Assembly (NCBI GenBank): GCA_964485515.1
Contig: CAZALT010000022.1
Span: 1-30,265 of the forward strand
Length of the DNA: 30,265 nucleotides
Source of the DNA: CAZALT01 sp964485515
GTDB lineage: Bacteria; Actinomycetota; Acidimicrobiia; Acidimicrobiales; Acidimicrobilacustridaceae
Direction of reading: 5' to 3'
A program made the position numbers and the translations under genes. This document shows, piece after piece, positions 15,615 through 22,851 of this stretch. Numbering within the stretch: position 1 is the first letter of the stretch; each line of letters begins with the position of its first letter. The notes beneath the pieces are model-generated. The model was not told the DNA's origin, ran no database searches, and worked only from the letters and a program-made list of their open reading frames with translations.

Positions 15615-16498
15615 GCACCACCGAGAACGCCACCACGCCGGCTGACGAGCTCCCCGAGCAGCTGTGCCGAGCGGTCACGCCGGACGAGATCGCCCACATC
15701 AAGGAGTACGGGTGGGTGAAGCTCAAGGGCTTCGTCAAACCCGACGTGATCGCCGCCATGCTCGGTCTGGCCAAATCGATCATGGGCGACGACGGTGACA
15801 GCAACCCGCTGTCACCCTTCATGGAGCAGGCCCTCGCCGAAGGCAAGGAGGGACTCGGGTACTTCAACGCGCAGCGCGGCGGTGGCCTCGACCATCCGCT
15901 GATGGCTCGTGTCATCCACGAGGTCGGGCTGGCAGCGAAGGACTTGCAGGCGCGGCCCAGTCCGGAGGGCGGACTGCTCGACGTCCGGTACTACTCGGAC
16001 TTCTTCGTGCCCAAGCTGCCAGCGTCGAGCGAGTCGAAGCACGGCGGCAATGGGGCAACCGCGTTCCACCAGGACTTCATCACGTTCTCGGTGGACCGAT
16101 CGGGCGGCATGACGTTCTGGTTCGCGCTCGAGGCCTACGACGGCTCAGCCGGGACGATGTCGTTCGTCGATGGATCGCACAAGGTCGGGGTCATGGGTGA
16201 CTACACGACCTACGGCGACGGCGACGCACTCGATGCCTTCCCGGAGCTCGGTTCGCTGCACCTGACCGATCCGATGACCTACGAGCCCGGCGACATCACG
16301 GTGCACACCCATTTCACGATCCACGGCGCCGGAGAGAACGTGATGGATAGACCGCGTTGGGCCTACTTCGTCGTCACCCAGCCGGCTGATGCCTGTTGGA
16401 ACGGTTCACCGTGCCCGAACTTCGACCACAGCGAGATGACGCCGTGGGAGCCGCTCGGCGATGAGCGGTTCCCGGTGATCAGCGAGGAGTCGGCATGA
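15611..16498 (+). CDS. Phytanoyl-CoA dioxygenase (PhyH) family Fe(II)/2-oxoglutarate oxygenase
   Basis: The 295-aa protein has the jelly-roll PhyH features: the iron-binding His153-x-Asp155 in TAFHQDFITFS, the distal His238 in THFTIHGAGEN, and the 2-oxoglutarate Arg in MDRPRWAYF (Arg247 or 249). FVDGSHKVG is also a family hallmark. Human PhyH hydroxylates phytanoyl-CoA at C2, but bacterial members act on many substrates, so only a hydroxylase role is safe. Start and stop both overlap neighbours as ATGA (15611 and 16495), tying it closely to the amidohydrolase and the VOC protein. Together with the hydroxy-acid oxidase and TPP enzyme in the site A operon it could be part of an alpha-oxidation-like sequence, which is inference. 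Confidence 0.88.
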   Translation: MSTTENATTPADELPEQLCRAVTPDEIAHIKEYGWVKLKGFVKPDVIAAMLGLAKSIMGDDGDSNPLSPFMEQALAEGKEGLGYFNAQRGGGLDHPLMARVIHEVGLAAKDLQARPSPEGGLLDVRYYSDFFVPKLPASSESKHGGNGATAFHQDFITFSVDRSGGMTFWFALEAYDGSAGTMSFVDGSHKVGVMGDYTTYGDGDALDAFPELGSLHLTDPMTYEPGDITVHTHFTIHGAGENVMDRPRWAYFVVTQPADACWNGSPCPNFDHSEMTPWEPLGDERFPVISEESA

Positions 16499-17028
16499 CC
16501 ACGCTTCCATTCCCGAATCGGGCGTTCATGCAGATGTGTTGGGTCGTGCCTGATCTGAAGACGGCCATCGACTCGTGGGTGACCTCAGCGGGCGTCGGGC
16601 CGTGGTTCTGGTTCGACGGTGTCCCGTTCGTCGAAGGCCGGCACCGCGGTACGCCGGCCGAGTTCCCGACCTGTTCGGCCGCCATCGCGTATGCCGGCGA
16701 CATGCAGCTCGAACTCGTATGCCAGGAGAACGACGAGCCAGGCGTGTTTCGCGACGTGTTCGGCCGGGGCGAGTACGGGCTGCACCACATGGCGCTTCTG
16801 TGCAACGACTACGAGCTCGAACGCGACACCTATCGGGCGGCCGGTGCCGAACTCGCTTTCGAGGGCCGGGCCGGTACCAGCCGCACTTCGTGGGTCGACA
16901 CCTCCCCCACCCTCGGCTTCATGATCGAGCTTCTCGAACCGAGCGAGCCCCGTCTTGCGTTCTTCGACAACATGCGAGCCGCGGCCAAGTCGTGGGACGG
17001 CACCGAAGCCATCGTGGGTGGCCCTTGA
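16495..17028 (+). CDS. VOC (glyoxalase-like) family protein
   Basis: The 177-aa protein has two beta-alpha-beta-beta-beta modules of the vicinal-oxygen-chelate fold. Metal-type positions read Gln13 (MQMCWVVPDL, usually His), Glu73 (MQLELVCQ), His98 (GLHHMALL) and Glu145 (FMIELLEP). With Gln in place of the first His it still could bind a divalent metal, as in Gln-using glyoxalases. Related proteins include methylmalonyl-CoA epimerase and ring-cleavage dioxygenases; the length fits an epimerase/isomerase-like single-subunit protein. The start overlaps PhyH (ATGA) and the stop overlaps the acyl-CoA ligase (TTGA at 17025). Confidence 0.82.
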   Translation: MTTLPFPNRAFMQMCWVVPDLKTAIDSWVTSAGVGPWFWFDGVPFVEGRHRGTPAEFPTCSAAIAYAGDMQLELVCQENDEPGVFRDVFGRGEYGLHHMALLCNDYELERDTYRAAGAELAFEGRAGTSRTSWVDTSPTLGFMIELLEPSEPRLAFFDNMRAAAKSWDGTEAIVGGP

Positions 17029-18728
17029 ACGTGGCGGCCCCAGAGGGGGATTCACGGGAGGACTCTGACATCGCGACGTTTCCGGCGCTCCTGGCGAGGA
17101 CGGTCGCCGAGCGGCGCGATCACCCCGCGCTGGTGGCTGGTTCCAAGACGCTGACGTACCGGGATCTCGAGAGTCGCAGCGCACGGATGGCCCGAGCCCT
17201 TCTGGCCGCCGGTGCCGGAAAGGGGACGCGCATCGCGGTGCTCGCTCCCGACGGACCGCTGCAGCTGACGACGTTCTACGCCGCGCTGCGCATCGGCGCG
17301 CTGGTCACTCCGATCAGCACGGTGACGACCGCGCCAGAGCTGGCGCACATCGTGCGCAACAGCGATGCACAATTCCTCATTGGCGCCCGTCGATTCCTGC
17401 GCCGCGAGTTCGCCGAGAACCTCGCTGCCGCGTTTCCCGACATCGTCGAAGGCGCCCCGAACCGTCTTCGGCTGGTCGACGCCCCGCACCTTCGGGCCAT
17501 CTGGTTCGACGATGCCGACGGTCTGGGTTGGGCGAGTCCGATCAGCGACCTGCTTGCTACCGCGGACGGACCCGACGCGCCCAGCGACGCACTGCTGGCT
17601 GCGGTCGAACGCGAGGTCAGCCCCGGTGACGACGCCTTCGTCGTCTACACATCGGGGACGACCGCGCTGCCCAAGGCAGTCGTGCATAGCCAGCGGTCTG
17701 TCGCAGGCCAGCCCCGGGCTATGGCGCCGTACTTCTTGATGACCAAGGACGACCGGACGATGTCGCTGCTTCCCGCCTTCTGGCTGGGAGGAATCGCCGC
17801 CGCTCTTCAGGTTCTCGCCACCGGGGGCACGCTGCTCTACCCGCCATCTCCCGATATCGACGACGTGCTCGACATGGTCGAGAAGTACGACGTCACCTAC
17901 GTCGTGGTGTGGCAGATGCTGGCCAAGCTCCGTGCTGCGGGCATCGAGCGCGGCATTGATGTCGACGCCATCCGTGGGATGGGGGCCCCGTTCCGCGACG
18001 AGCACGGCGAGCTCATTCCTCCCGGGCTGCGAGCGAACCTGCTCGGCATGTCGGAGAGCTTCGCGGCGCACAGCGCGGAGTTGATCAACCACCGCATGCC
18101 CGACGGGAAGCAGGGTTCGTCGGGCCGGGCCGTCAACGGCATCGAACGCCGCGTCGTGGACCCCGAGACCGGCATCGAGGTACCGCCAGGTGAGGTTGGA
18201 GAGCTGCAGCTTCGGGGCGGTGCGCTGATGTCCGGCCTGTACAAGGTCGATCCCCGCGACGTGTTCACCCCGGACGGCTTCTACTCCACCAAGGACCTCG
18301 TCCGCATCGACGAAGACGGTTACGCGTGGTTCGTCGGTCGTACGGCCGACATGATCAAGACCAACTCAGCCAACGTGTCGCGCCTCGAGGTGGAGGCCGC
18401 ACTCAACGCACTCCCCGAGGTTGAGCTGTCGGTCGTGGCAGGTGTGCCCGATGCCGAGCTCGGTGAGATGGTCGTGGCCGCGGTCGTCGCCGCACCGGGA
18501 TCGGATCCGACGGAAGCGTCCGTGCGCGACGCGCTCCGCGATCGCCTCTCCGGCTTTAAGATCCCCCGCCGCGTCGCGTTCGTCGGCCACGACGACATCC
18601 CACGGACGAGCACGGGCAAGGTCCGAACCGTTGACCTCGCTGACATGATCGAGGCTCACCTCGTGGGGGCCGGGCCACAGCCGGCCGAGCTGACACCCGC
18701 GCCCGCATCATCCGACAGGAGTACCTAG
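17025..18728 (+). CDS. AMP-dependent acyl-CoA synthetase/ligase
   Basis: This 567-aa ANL-superfamily enzyme adenylates a carboxylic acid and transfers it to CoA. The P-loop VVYTSGTTALPKAVVHS, the A5-like LLGMSESFAAHS, the A7 segment YSTKDLVRIDEDGY, the hinge FVGRTADMIKT and the catalytic Lys in RTSTGKVR are all present. The start is taken as TTG 17025, overlapping the VOC stop with GGGTGG just upstream; GTG 17031 is the alternative. The frame upstream to 16575 is an Arg-rich shadow of the VOC gene. It ends with TAG immediately before the ATG of the next gene. It is one of two ligases in the locus, so two different acids, or two stages of one pathway, may be activated. Confidence 0.88.
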   Translation: MNVAAPEGDSREDSDIATFPALLARTVAERRDHPALVAGSKTLTYRDLESRSARMARALLAAGAGKGTRIAVLAPDGPLQLTTFYAALRIGALVTPISTVTTAPELAHIVRNSDAQFLIGARRFLRREFAENLAAAFPDIVEGAPNRLRLVDAPHLRAIWFDDADGLGWASPISDLLATADGPDAPSDALLAAVEREVSPGDDAFVVYTSGTTALPKAVVHSQRSVAGQPRAMAPYFLMTKDDRTMSLLPAFWLGGIAAALQVLATGGTLLYPPSPDIDDVLDMVEKYDVTYVVVWQMLAKLRAAGIERGIDVDAIRGMGAPFRDEHGELIPPGLRANLLGMSESFAAHSAELINHRMPDGKQGSSGRAVNGIERRVVDPETGIEVPPGEVGELQLRGGALMSGLYKVDPRDVFTPDGFYSTKDLVRIDEDGYAWFVGRTADMIKTNSANVSRLEVEAALNALPEVELSVVAGVPDAELGEMVVAAVVAAPGSDPTEASVRDALRDRLSGFKIPRRVAFVGHDDIPRTSTGKVRTVDLADMIEAHLVGAGPQPAELTPAPASSDRST

Positions 18729-19832
18729 ATGGCTGACGCCAAGAAGTCCGCGGCGAAGAAGGCAGGGGCGAAGAGGCCCAGCGCCAAGAAGTCGGCCACG
18801 AAGAAGGCGGCGGCGAAGAAGACCGTCGCCAAGAAGTCGGCGGCGAGGAAGGCCGCCTCGGGCACCAAGCCAAAGCGGCCGAAGGCGCCCAGTGCAGGCG
18901 AGATCGTCCTCTACGCCAAGGACCCCGCGACGAAGATCGCGACGATCACCCTCGATCGTGCCGTCGACCTGAACGCGATGACGATCGAGGCGCAGCACCG
19001 CTATGCCGACCTCATCCACCAGGCCAACATCGATGACGAGGTGAAGGTGCTCGTCATCCGGGCCAACGGCCCGAACCTGGGAAGCGGCGCCGACCTTCCG
19101 GAGCTGATGGACATCATGGCCGGCCGGGGCGACCTGGAGATGCGCGACATCGTCCGCGTCCCCGAGGACGCGGATGTCGAGTACCCGCCTGGCGGCACGT
19201 ACCGCTATGGCGCGTCGAACGTGCAGTTCTACACAGACCCTGCCGCGGGCATGCGCAGCCTGCAGGACTTCAAGAAGATCAGCATCCTCGAGGTGCGCGG
19301 CTATTGCTACGGCTGGCACTTCTACCAAGCAGCCGACGCCGACCTCGTCATCTCATCCGACGACGCCCTGTTCGGCCACGCCGCGTTCCGCTACGCCGGC
19401 TTCGCCGCCCGACAGTGGCAGTGGTGCTCGATGATGGGCGTCCGCAAGTTCATGGAGATGGTCTTCACCGGTCGGCCGTTCACGGCGAACGAGATGTACG
19501 AGATCGACTTCGTCAACGCCGTCGTCCCGTTCGACGAGCTCGAGGCGATGACCGAGAAGTACGCGCTGGCCTGCTCGCGGTCGGCGCCGACCGACACCGT
19601 CTTCGCCCAGAAGACGTTCTTCAACATCTACAAGCAGTACCAGGGCGAGTACATGGGCAGCATCTTGTCGGGGCTGCTCGAGTCCACCGGCCGGCAGCTC
19701 AAGCCTGACCCGACCGACTTCCAGCTGAACAAGGAAGTCCTGGAGAACGGTCTCACGAACTCGGTGCGAGACAACGACGAGAACTTCCCACCCGAGTGGC
19801 GTCTCAGCCGCCGCGGGCGGGCAGCGAAGTAG
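18729..19832 (+). CDS. Crotonase-family protein with a histone-H1-like Lys/Ala-rich N-terminal tail
   Basis: Residues 1-52 are a low-complexity basic tail with 17 Lys and 3 Arg, built of AAKK/SAKK/TKKA repeats like the C-terminal tails of actinobacterial HU or eukaryotic H1. The crotonase domain follows from about residue 57: IATITLDRAVDLNAM, LVIRANGPNLGSGADLPEL (oxyanion loop), ISILEVRGYCYGWHFYQAADADLVISS and VFTGRPFTANEMYEIDFVNAVVP. The catalytic positions of rat Glu144 and Glu164 hold Tyr199 and Ala219, so hydratase chemistry is doubtful. The start is firm: AGGAG lies 8 nt before the ATG, which directly follows the ligase stop. The tail could bind nucleic acid, polyphosphate or a partner protein; no known enzyme role requires it. 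Confidence 0.88.
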   Translation: MADAKKSAAKKAGAKRPSAKKSATKKAAAKKTVAKKSAARKAASGTKPKRPKAPSAGEIVLYAKDPATKIATITLDRAVDLNAMTIEAQHRYADLIHQANIDDEVKVLVIRANGPNLGSGADLPELMDIMAGRGDLEMRDIVRVPEDADVEYPPGGTYRYGASNVQFYTDPAAGMRSLQDFKKISILEVRGYCYGWHFYQAADADLVISSDDALFGHAAFRYAGFAARQWQWCSMMGVRKFMEMVFTGRPFTANEMYEIDFVNAVVPFDELEAMTEKYALACSRSAPTDTVFAQKTFFNIYKQYQGEYMGSILSGLLESTGRQLKPDPTDFQLNKEVLENGLTNSVRDNDENFPPEWRLSRRGRAAK

Positions 19833-19862
19833 CTAACTCGACAACAACAAGGGGGAGTTGTC

Positions 19863-21131
19863 ATGCAGGTCCTGACCAACGCAAAGGTGTTTGACGGGCG
19901 AGCAATGCTGCCCGGAACCCACCAGATCACCCTGGACGGGTCTCTCATCGGTTCGATCGACCCGCCCGGAGGGGTCGGTTCGGCCGACGCGATCGACGTC
20001 GGTGGCATGACGGTGATGCCCGGCCTCATCACCTGTCACCTCCACCCGGACTTCTACCTGTTCGACATGACCAAGGGTGAGAAGCCTGGCAAGGAGCTCC
20101 CGCCGGGCGTCATGACCGCTATCGGCGTTCGTACCTGCCGAGTGCTCCTCGAGTCCGGGTTCACCGGCTACGTCGGAGCGGCGTGCGCCCACGACATCGA
20201 CGCCTCGCTCAAGATGGCGATCGCCCAGGACATCATCCCGGGACCGCGCATCCGGGCCTGTGGCCACCACATCGGCACCACCGGCGACATGAACAACAAG
20301 TCCCGGTGGTGGAAGCCGTACACGACTCCCGGTCTCGACGTCCTCGGCGATGGCCCCGACGAGCTGCGCAAGATCGTGCGCGAGGAGATCGCTCGCGGTG
20401 TCGAGACCATCAAGGTCATGGCCAGCACGGGCCACGGCATCCCGGGGAAGTCGATCCGCAACATCTCCCGCGACGAACTGGCCGTCATCGTCGAGACGGC
20501 CCACGAGCGCGACGCCAAGGTCCGCGCCCACGTCGCCGACAAGGCGATGGTCCTCGAATGCATCGAGCTGGGCGTCGACGTCCTCGACCACGGCGACGAG
20601 ATCGATGACGAGTGCATCGACAAGATGGGTGAGGCCGGCACCTTCTGGGTGCCCAGCCTGGTGTACCTCTGGAGCCTGTTCGAGATCGGCATGGCTACGC
20701 AGTTCGGGGTCTCCCGCGAGATCTACGACCACGTGCGGGCGACGCTGCCCAAGGCGCAGGCCGCCGGTGTGAAGATCCTCGCCGGCGACGACTACAGCGG
20801 GATCTTCCGCAACTACCTCCCCGACGATCCGCTCGACCACCAGGTCGGCAACTACGGCCGTGAGTTCGCCTACTACGGCGAGATCGACGGCCTCCACCCG
20901 GCCGACATCTTGAGCTGGGGTACCGCCAACGCCGGCGAGCTGCTCGTCGATCCCCCGGCCCGGGTCGGTGTGATCGAACCCGGCGCCATGGCTGACCTCA
21001 TCGTGATCGACGGTGATCCCGTCGCCGACCTGTCGCTCCTGGCTCGGCCGCAAGACGTGCTCAAGGCCGTCATCCGTGACGGCTCGCTCGTCATCGACCA
21101 CCTCCCCACCCGCTCCCCCGCGGCCATCTGA
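19863..21131 (+). CDS. Metal-dependent amidohydrolase (imidazolonepropionase/prolidase-like)
   Basis: The 422-aa protein has the two-domain amidohydrolase layout: a small beta-sandwich at both ends (LTNAKVFDG...; PGAMADLIVIDGDPVADLSLL) around a TIM barrel. Metal ligands can be placed: His59-x-His61 in PGLITCHLHPD, Lys184 in ETIKVMASTG (likely carboxylated), His223 in VRAHVAD, His243 in DHGDE and Asp309/310 in ILAGDDYSG. This is the binuclear arrangement of the imidazolonepropionase-like group, which hydrolyses cyclic amides, dipeptides or lactones. A ring-opening hydrolase step is plausible. The ATG at 19863 has GGGGGAG upstream, and the gene lies 30 bp after the crotonase. Confidence 0.87.
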   Translation: MQVLTNAKVFDGRAMLPGTHQITLDGSLIGSIDPPGGVGSADAIDVGGMTVMPGLITCHLHPDFYLFDMTKGEKPGKELPPGVMTAIGVRTCRVLLESGFTGYVGAACAHDIDASLKMAIAQDIIPGPRIRACGHHIGTTGDMNNKSRWWKPYTTPGLDVLGDGPDELRKIVREEIARGVETIKVMASTGHGIPGKSIRNISRDELAVIVETAHERDAKVRAHVADKAMVLECIELGVDVLDHGDEIDDECIDKMGEAGTFWVPSLVYLWSLFEIGMATQFGVSREIYDHVRATLPKAQAAGVKILAGDDYSGIFRNYLPDDPLDHQVGNYGREFAYYGEIDGLHPADILSWGTANAGELLVDPPARVGVIEPGAMADLIVIDGDPVADLSLLARPQDVLKAVIRDGSLVIDHLPTRSPAAI

Positions 21132-21156
21132 TCCAAACCGAGGCAGATCACCACCC

Positions 21157-21909
21157 ATGACCACCACCGAAGACCGAAAGGTCGTCTTCATCACCGGCGC
21201 CGCGTCTGGCATCGGGCGACAGACGGCGGAGACCTTCGTACGGGGAGGATGGGCCACCGCCCTCGCCGACGTGAACGAGGAGGCCGGGCTCCAAACCCAG
21301 GCGGAACTCCGCGAGGTTGGTGAGTGCACCTTCTTTCGGTGCGACGTCACCGACGACGACTCGGTGCGCACGGCTGTCGATAGCGCCGTGTCGAGCTACG
21401 GACGGCTCGACGCAGCCTTCAACGCAGCCGGCATCGACGGCGACATCGGCAAGCGCACCGCCGAGGGCACCATGGAGAACTGGAACCGGGTCATCGCCAT
21501 CGACCTCACCGGCACCTGGTCGTGCATGCGCTACGAGATCCCCGCCATCATCGAGTCCGGCGGCGGCTCTATCGTCAACTGCGCCTCGGTCGCCGGTATT
21601 CGCGCCGCCGTGACCGTGTCGGCGTACACCGCGGCGAAGCACGGAGTCGTCGGGCTGAGCAAGGTCGCAGCCCGCGAGTACGCCCGAGACGGCGTGCGGG
21701 TCAACGCACTGTGCCCGGGCACCGTCGACACGCCCATGTTCCGGGCCTCGATGACCGAGGAGATGATCGAGCACTTCACCTCGCTCAACCCGTCCGGTCG
21801 AGTCGCCCAGACGACCGAAATCGCCGACGCCGCCTTCTGGCTGTGCGACGGTGCGCCCGCCTACATGACCGGGCAGGTCATCTCGATCGACGGCGGCGCT
21901 GGATCCTGA
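21157..21909 (+). CDS. SDR family NAD(P)-dependent oxidoreductase (classical)
   Basis: This 250-aa classical SDR has VVFITGAASGIGRQTAE (about residues 8-24), a cofactor-type Asp in ALADVNEE that suggests NAD preference, NAAG, the catalytic Ser in VNCASVAG, YTAAKHG as Y-x-x-x-K, and PGTVDTPMF with the C-terminal GQVISIDGGAGS. It oxidises or reduces a hydroxyl/keto group of an intermediate. The ATG at 21157 gives the normal N-terminus; the frame upstream to 21013 is a shadow of the amidohydrolase. It is the last gene of the site B rightward operon and stops just 6 bp before palindrome C. Confidence 0.9.
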   Translation: MTTTEDRKVVFITGAASGIGRQTAETFVRGGWATALADVNEEAGLQTQAELREVGECTFFRCDVTDDDSVRTAVDSAVSSYGRLDAAFNAAGIDGDIGKRTAEGTMENWNRVIAIDLTGTWSCMRYEIPAIIESGGGSIVNCASVAGIRAAVTVSAYTAAKHGVVGLSKVAAREYARDGVRVNALCPGTVDTPMFRASMTEEMIEHFTSLNPSGRVAQTTEIADAAFWLCDGAPAYMTGQVISIDGGAGS

Positions 21910-21915
21910 GCCTGA

Positions 21916-21930
21916 TGGCACTGAGTGCCA
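21916..21930. promoter_or_regulatory. Operator palindrome, site C
   Basis: TGGCACTGAGTGCCA is the exact 15-bp core, here without extended arms. It follows the SDR stop by 6 bp and precedes the VOC gene, so it makes a new promoter inside a string of same-direction genes. Only the rightward side has a matching -10 box. Confidence 0.75.
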
Positions 21931-21939
21931 CCCGCAAAG

Positions 21940-21945
21940 TAGGGT
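21940..21945 (+). promoter_or_regulatory. Candidate -10 box of the VOC-SnoaL operon (TAGGGT)
   Basis: TAGGGT begins 17 nt after the centre of palindrome C and ends 6 nt before the ATG at 21952, predicting a leaderless message. Confidence 0.45.
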
Positions 21946-21951
21946 CACACG

Positions 21952-22365
21952 ATGCACCGGATCCTTCTGAGCACCTTTGTGATCGACGCACCGTCCGACG
22001 AGCGCGACGACACCGTTGCCTTCTGGGCGGGAGCGCTCGGCGCGAACGCCGTGCAGACCCGCATGCCCCAGTACACCGTCCTGGAGGACGCCGCTCGCCC
22101 CAACCGGGTGGTCGTCCAGGGTGTCGGCGAGGGCCACGCCGGGGTGCACTTCGACATCCACACCGACGACATCGACGCCGAGATCGCTCGCCTCGTGTCG
22201 CTCGGTGCGGAAGTCGTCGATGACTCCTGGCTGGAGCACCCAGGCAAGTGGGCGATCATGCGCGATCCCGCAGGCATGGAGTTCTGTGTGGTCTGGGCAC
22301 TCAACCCCCTGCGTCCGCAGGAAGACCGCGACGACTTCGTGGCCCGAGCGAAAGAAGTTAGCTGA
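21952..22365 (+). CDS. VOC (glyoxalase-like) family protein
   Basis: The 137-aa protein has the compact double-module VOC layout of the Glyoxalase_6-like group: ILLSTFVIDAP, AFWAGALGANAV, GVHFDIHTDDIDAEIARLVSLGAEVVDD and WAIMRDPAGMEFCVVWALNP. The first metal-type His is missing at the N-terminus, while His and Glu near HFDI and MEFCVV remain, so its metal site may be incomplete. Its reaction is unknown. The ATG at 21952 is 6 nt from the -10 box TAGGGT and lacks a ribosome site, which fits leaderless translation. The stop overlaps the next start as TGATG. Confidence 0.8.
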   Translation: MHRILLSTFVIDAPSDERDDTVAFWAGALGANAVQTRMPQYTVLEDAARPNRVVVQGVGEGHAGVHFDIHTDDIDAEIARLVSLGAEVVDDSWLEHPGKWAIMRDPAGMEFCVVWALNPLRPQEDRDDFVARAKEVS

Positions 22366-22808
22366 TGCAGCATCCCTCGACCGATGACATCGTGCAGCTC
22401 TCCCACCTGTGCGCCGCCTACTCATCGCGGCTCACCCAAGGCGACATCGAGTACGTCATCGAGCATCTGATGACCCCTGACGGGACCTACAGCGCGTTCG
22501 GTGAGGTGTACAGCCTGGCCGACTGGCCAGCGCTGGTGGCGGCCGCTCCCAGCGGGCTCTTCCTCACGGGCGACCCGGAGCTCGACATCGACGGCGACGA
22601 AGGCACCGGCACGGTGCCGCTGCTGTTCATCGACCAGATGAACCACCGCATGCGCATGGGCTGGTACAGCGATACGTATCGCCGCACCGAGGACGGGTGG
22701 CGTCTCGCTACTCGCAAGATGACGTTCCAACGCCGCGACGGTTCGACGGATGCCGGCAATCCGCACGATCCGCGTCGTCCTCAGCCGACAGCTTCGGCCT
22801 CGGACTGA
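22365..22808 (+). CDS. SnoaL-like (NTF2-fold) domain protein
   Basis: The 147-aa protein has the SnoaL_4-like pattern: IVQLSHLCAAYSSRLTQGDIEYVIEHLMTPDGTY, then a strand-rich middle, GTVPLLFIDQM, and WYSDTYRRTEDGWRLATRKMTF near the end. The fold serves as small dehydratases, isomerases, cyclases or hydroxylase-like subunits, including the small subunits of aromatic oxygenases. No Tyr/His/Asp set pins down the reaction. The last 25 residues are disordered-looking. It is translationally coupled to the VOC gene (TGATG at 22363-22367) and converges with the crotonase gene across a strong hairpin. Confidence 0.78.
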   Translation: MQHPSTDDIVQLSHLCAAYSSRLTQGDIEYVIEHLMTPDGTYSAFGEVYSLADWPALVAAAPSGLFLTGDPELDIDGDEGTGTVPLLFIDQMNHRMRMGWYSDTYRRTEDGWRLATRKMTFQRRDGSTDAGNPHDPRRPQPTASASD

Positions 22809-22811
22809 TCC

Positions 22812-22840
22812 GATCCGGACCGCGGCGGGCGGTCCGGATC
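22812..22840. terminator. Bidirectional hairpin between converging operons
   Basis: GATCCGGACCG (22812-22822) and CGGTCCGGATC (22830-22840) form a perfect 11-bp stem with a 7-nt loop. It fills the 43-bp gap between the SnoaL stop and the crotonase stop. There is no T tract on either side, which is common for high-GC actinobacterial terminators. Confidence 0.65.
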
Positions 22841-22851
22841 ACGTTCTCGCC

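Noticed and set aside
16575..17024. Upstream extension of the acyl-CoA ligase (717-aa frame)
   Set aside because: The added part is Arg-rich shadow of the VOC gene in another frame; TTG 17025 gives the normal N-terminus.
19833..21371. A 512-aa minus-strand frame opposite the second amidohydrolase, and a 425-aa one at 21148-22425
   Set aside because: Both lie antisense to clear amidohydrolase, SDR and VOC genes, and the second runs through palindrome C. No domain is visible.
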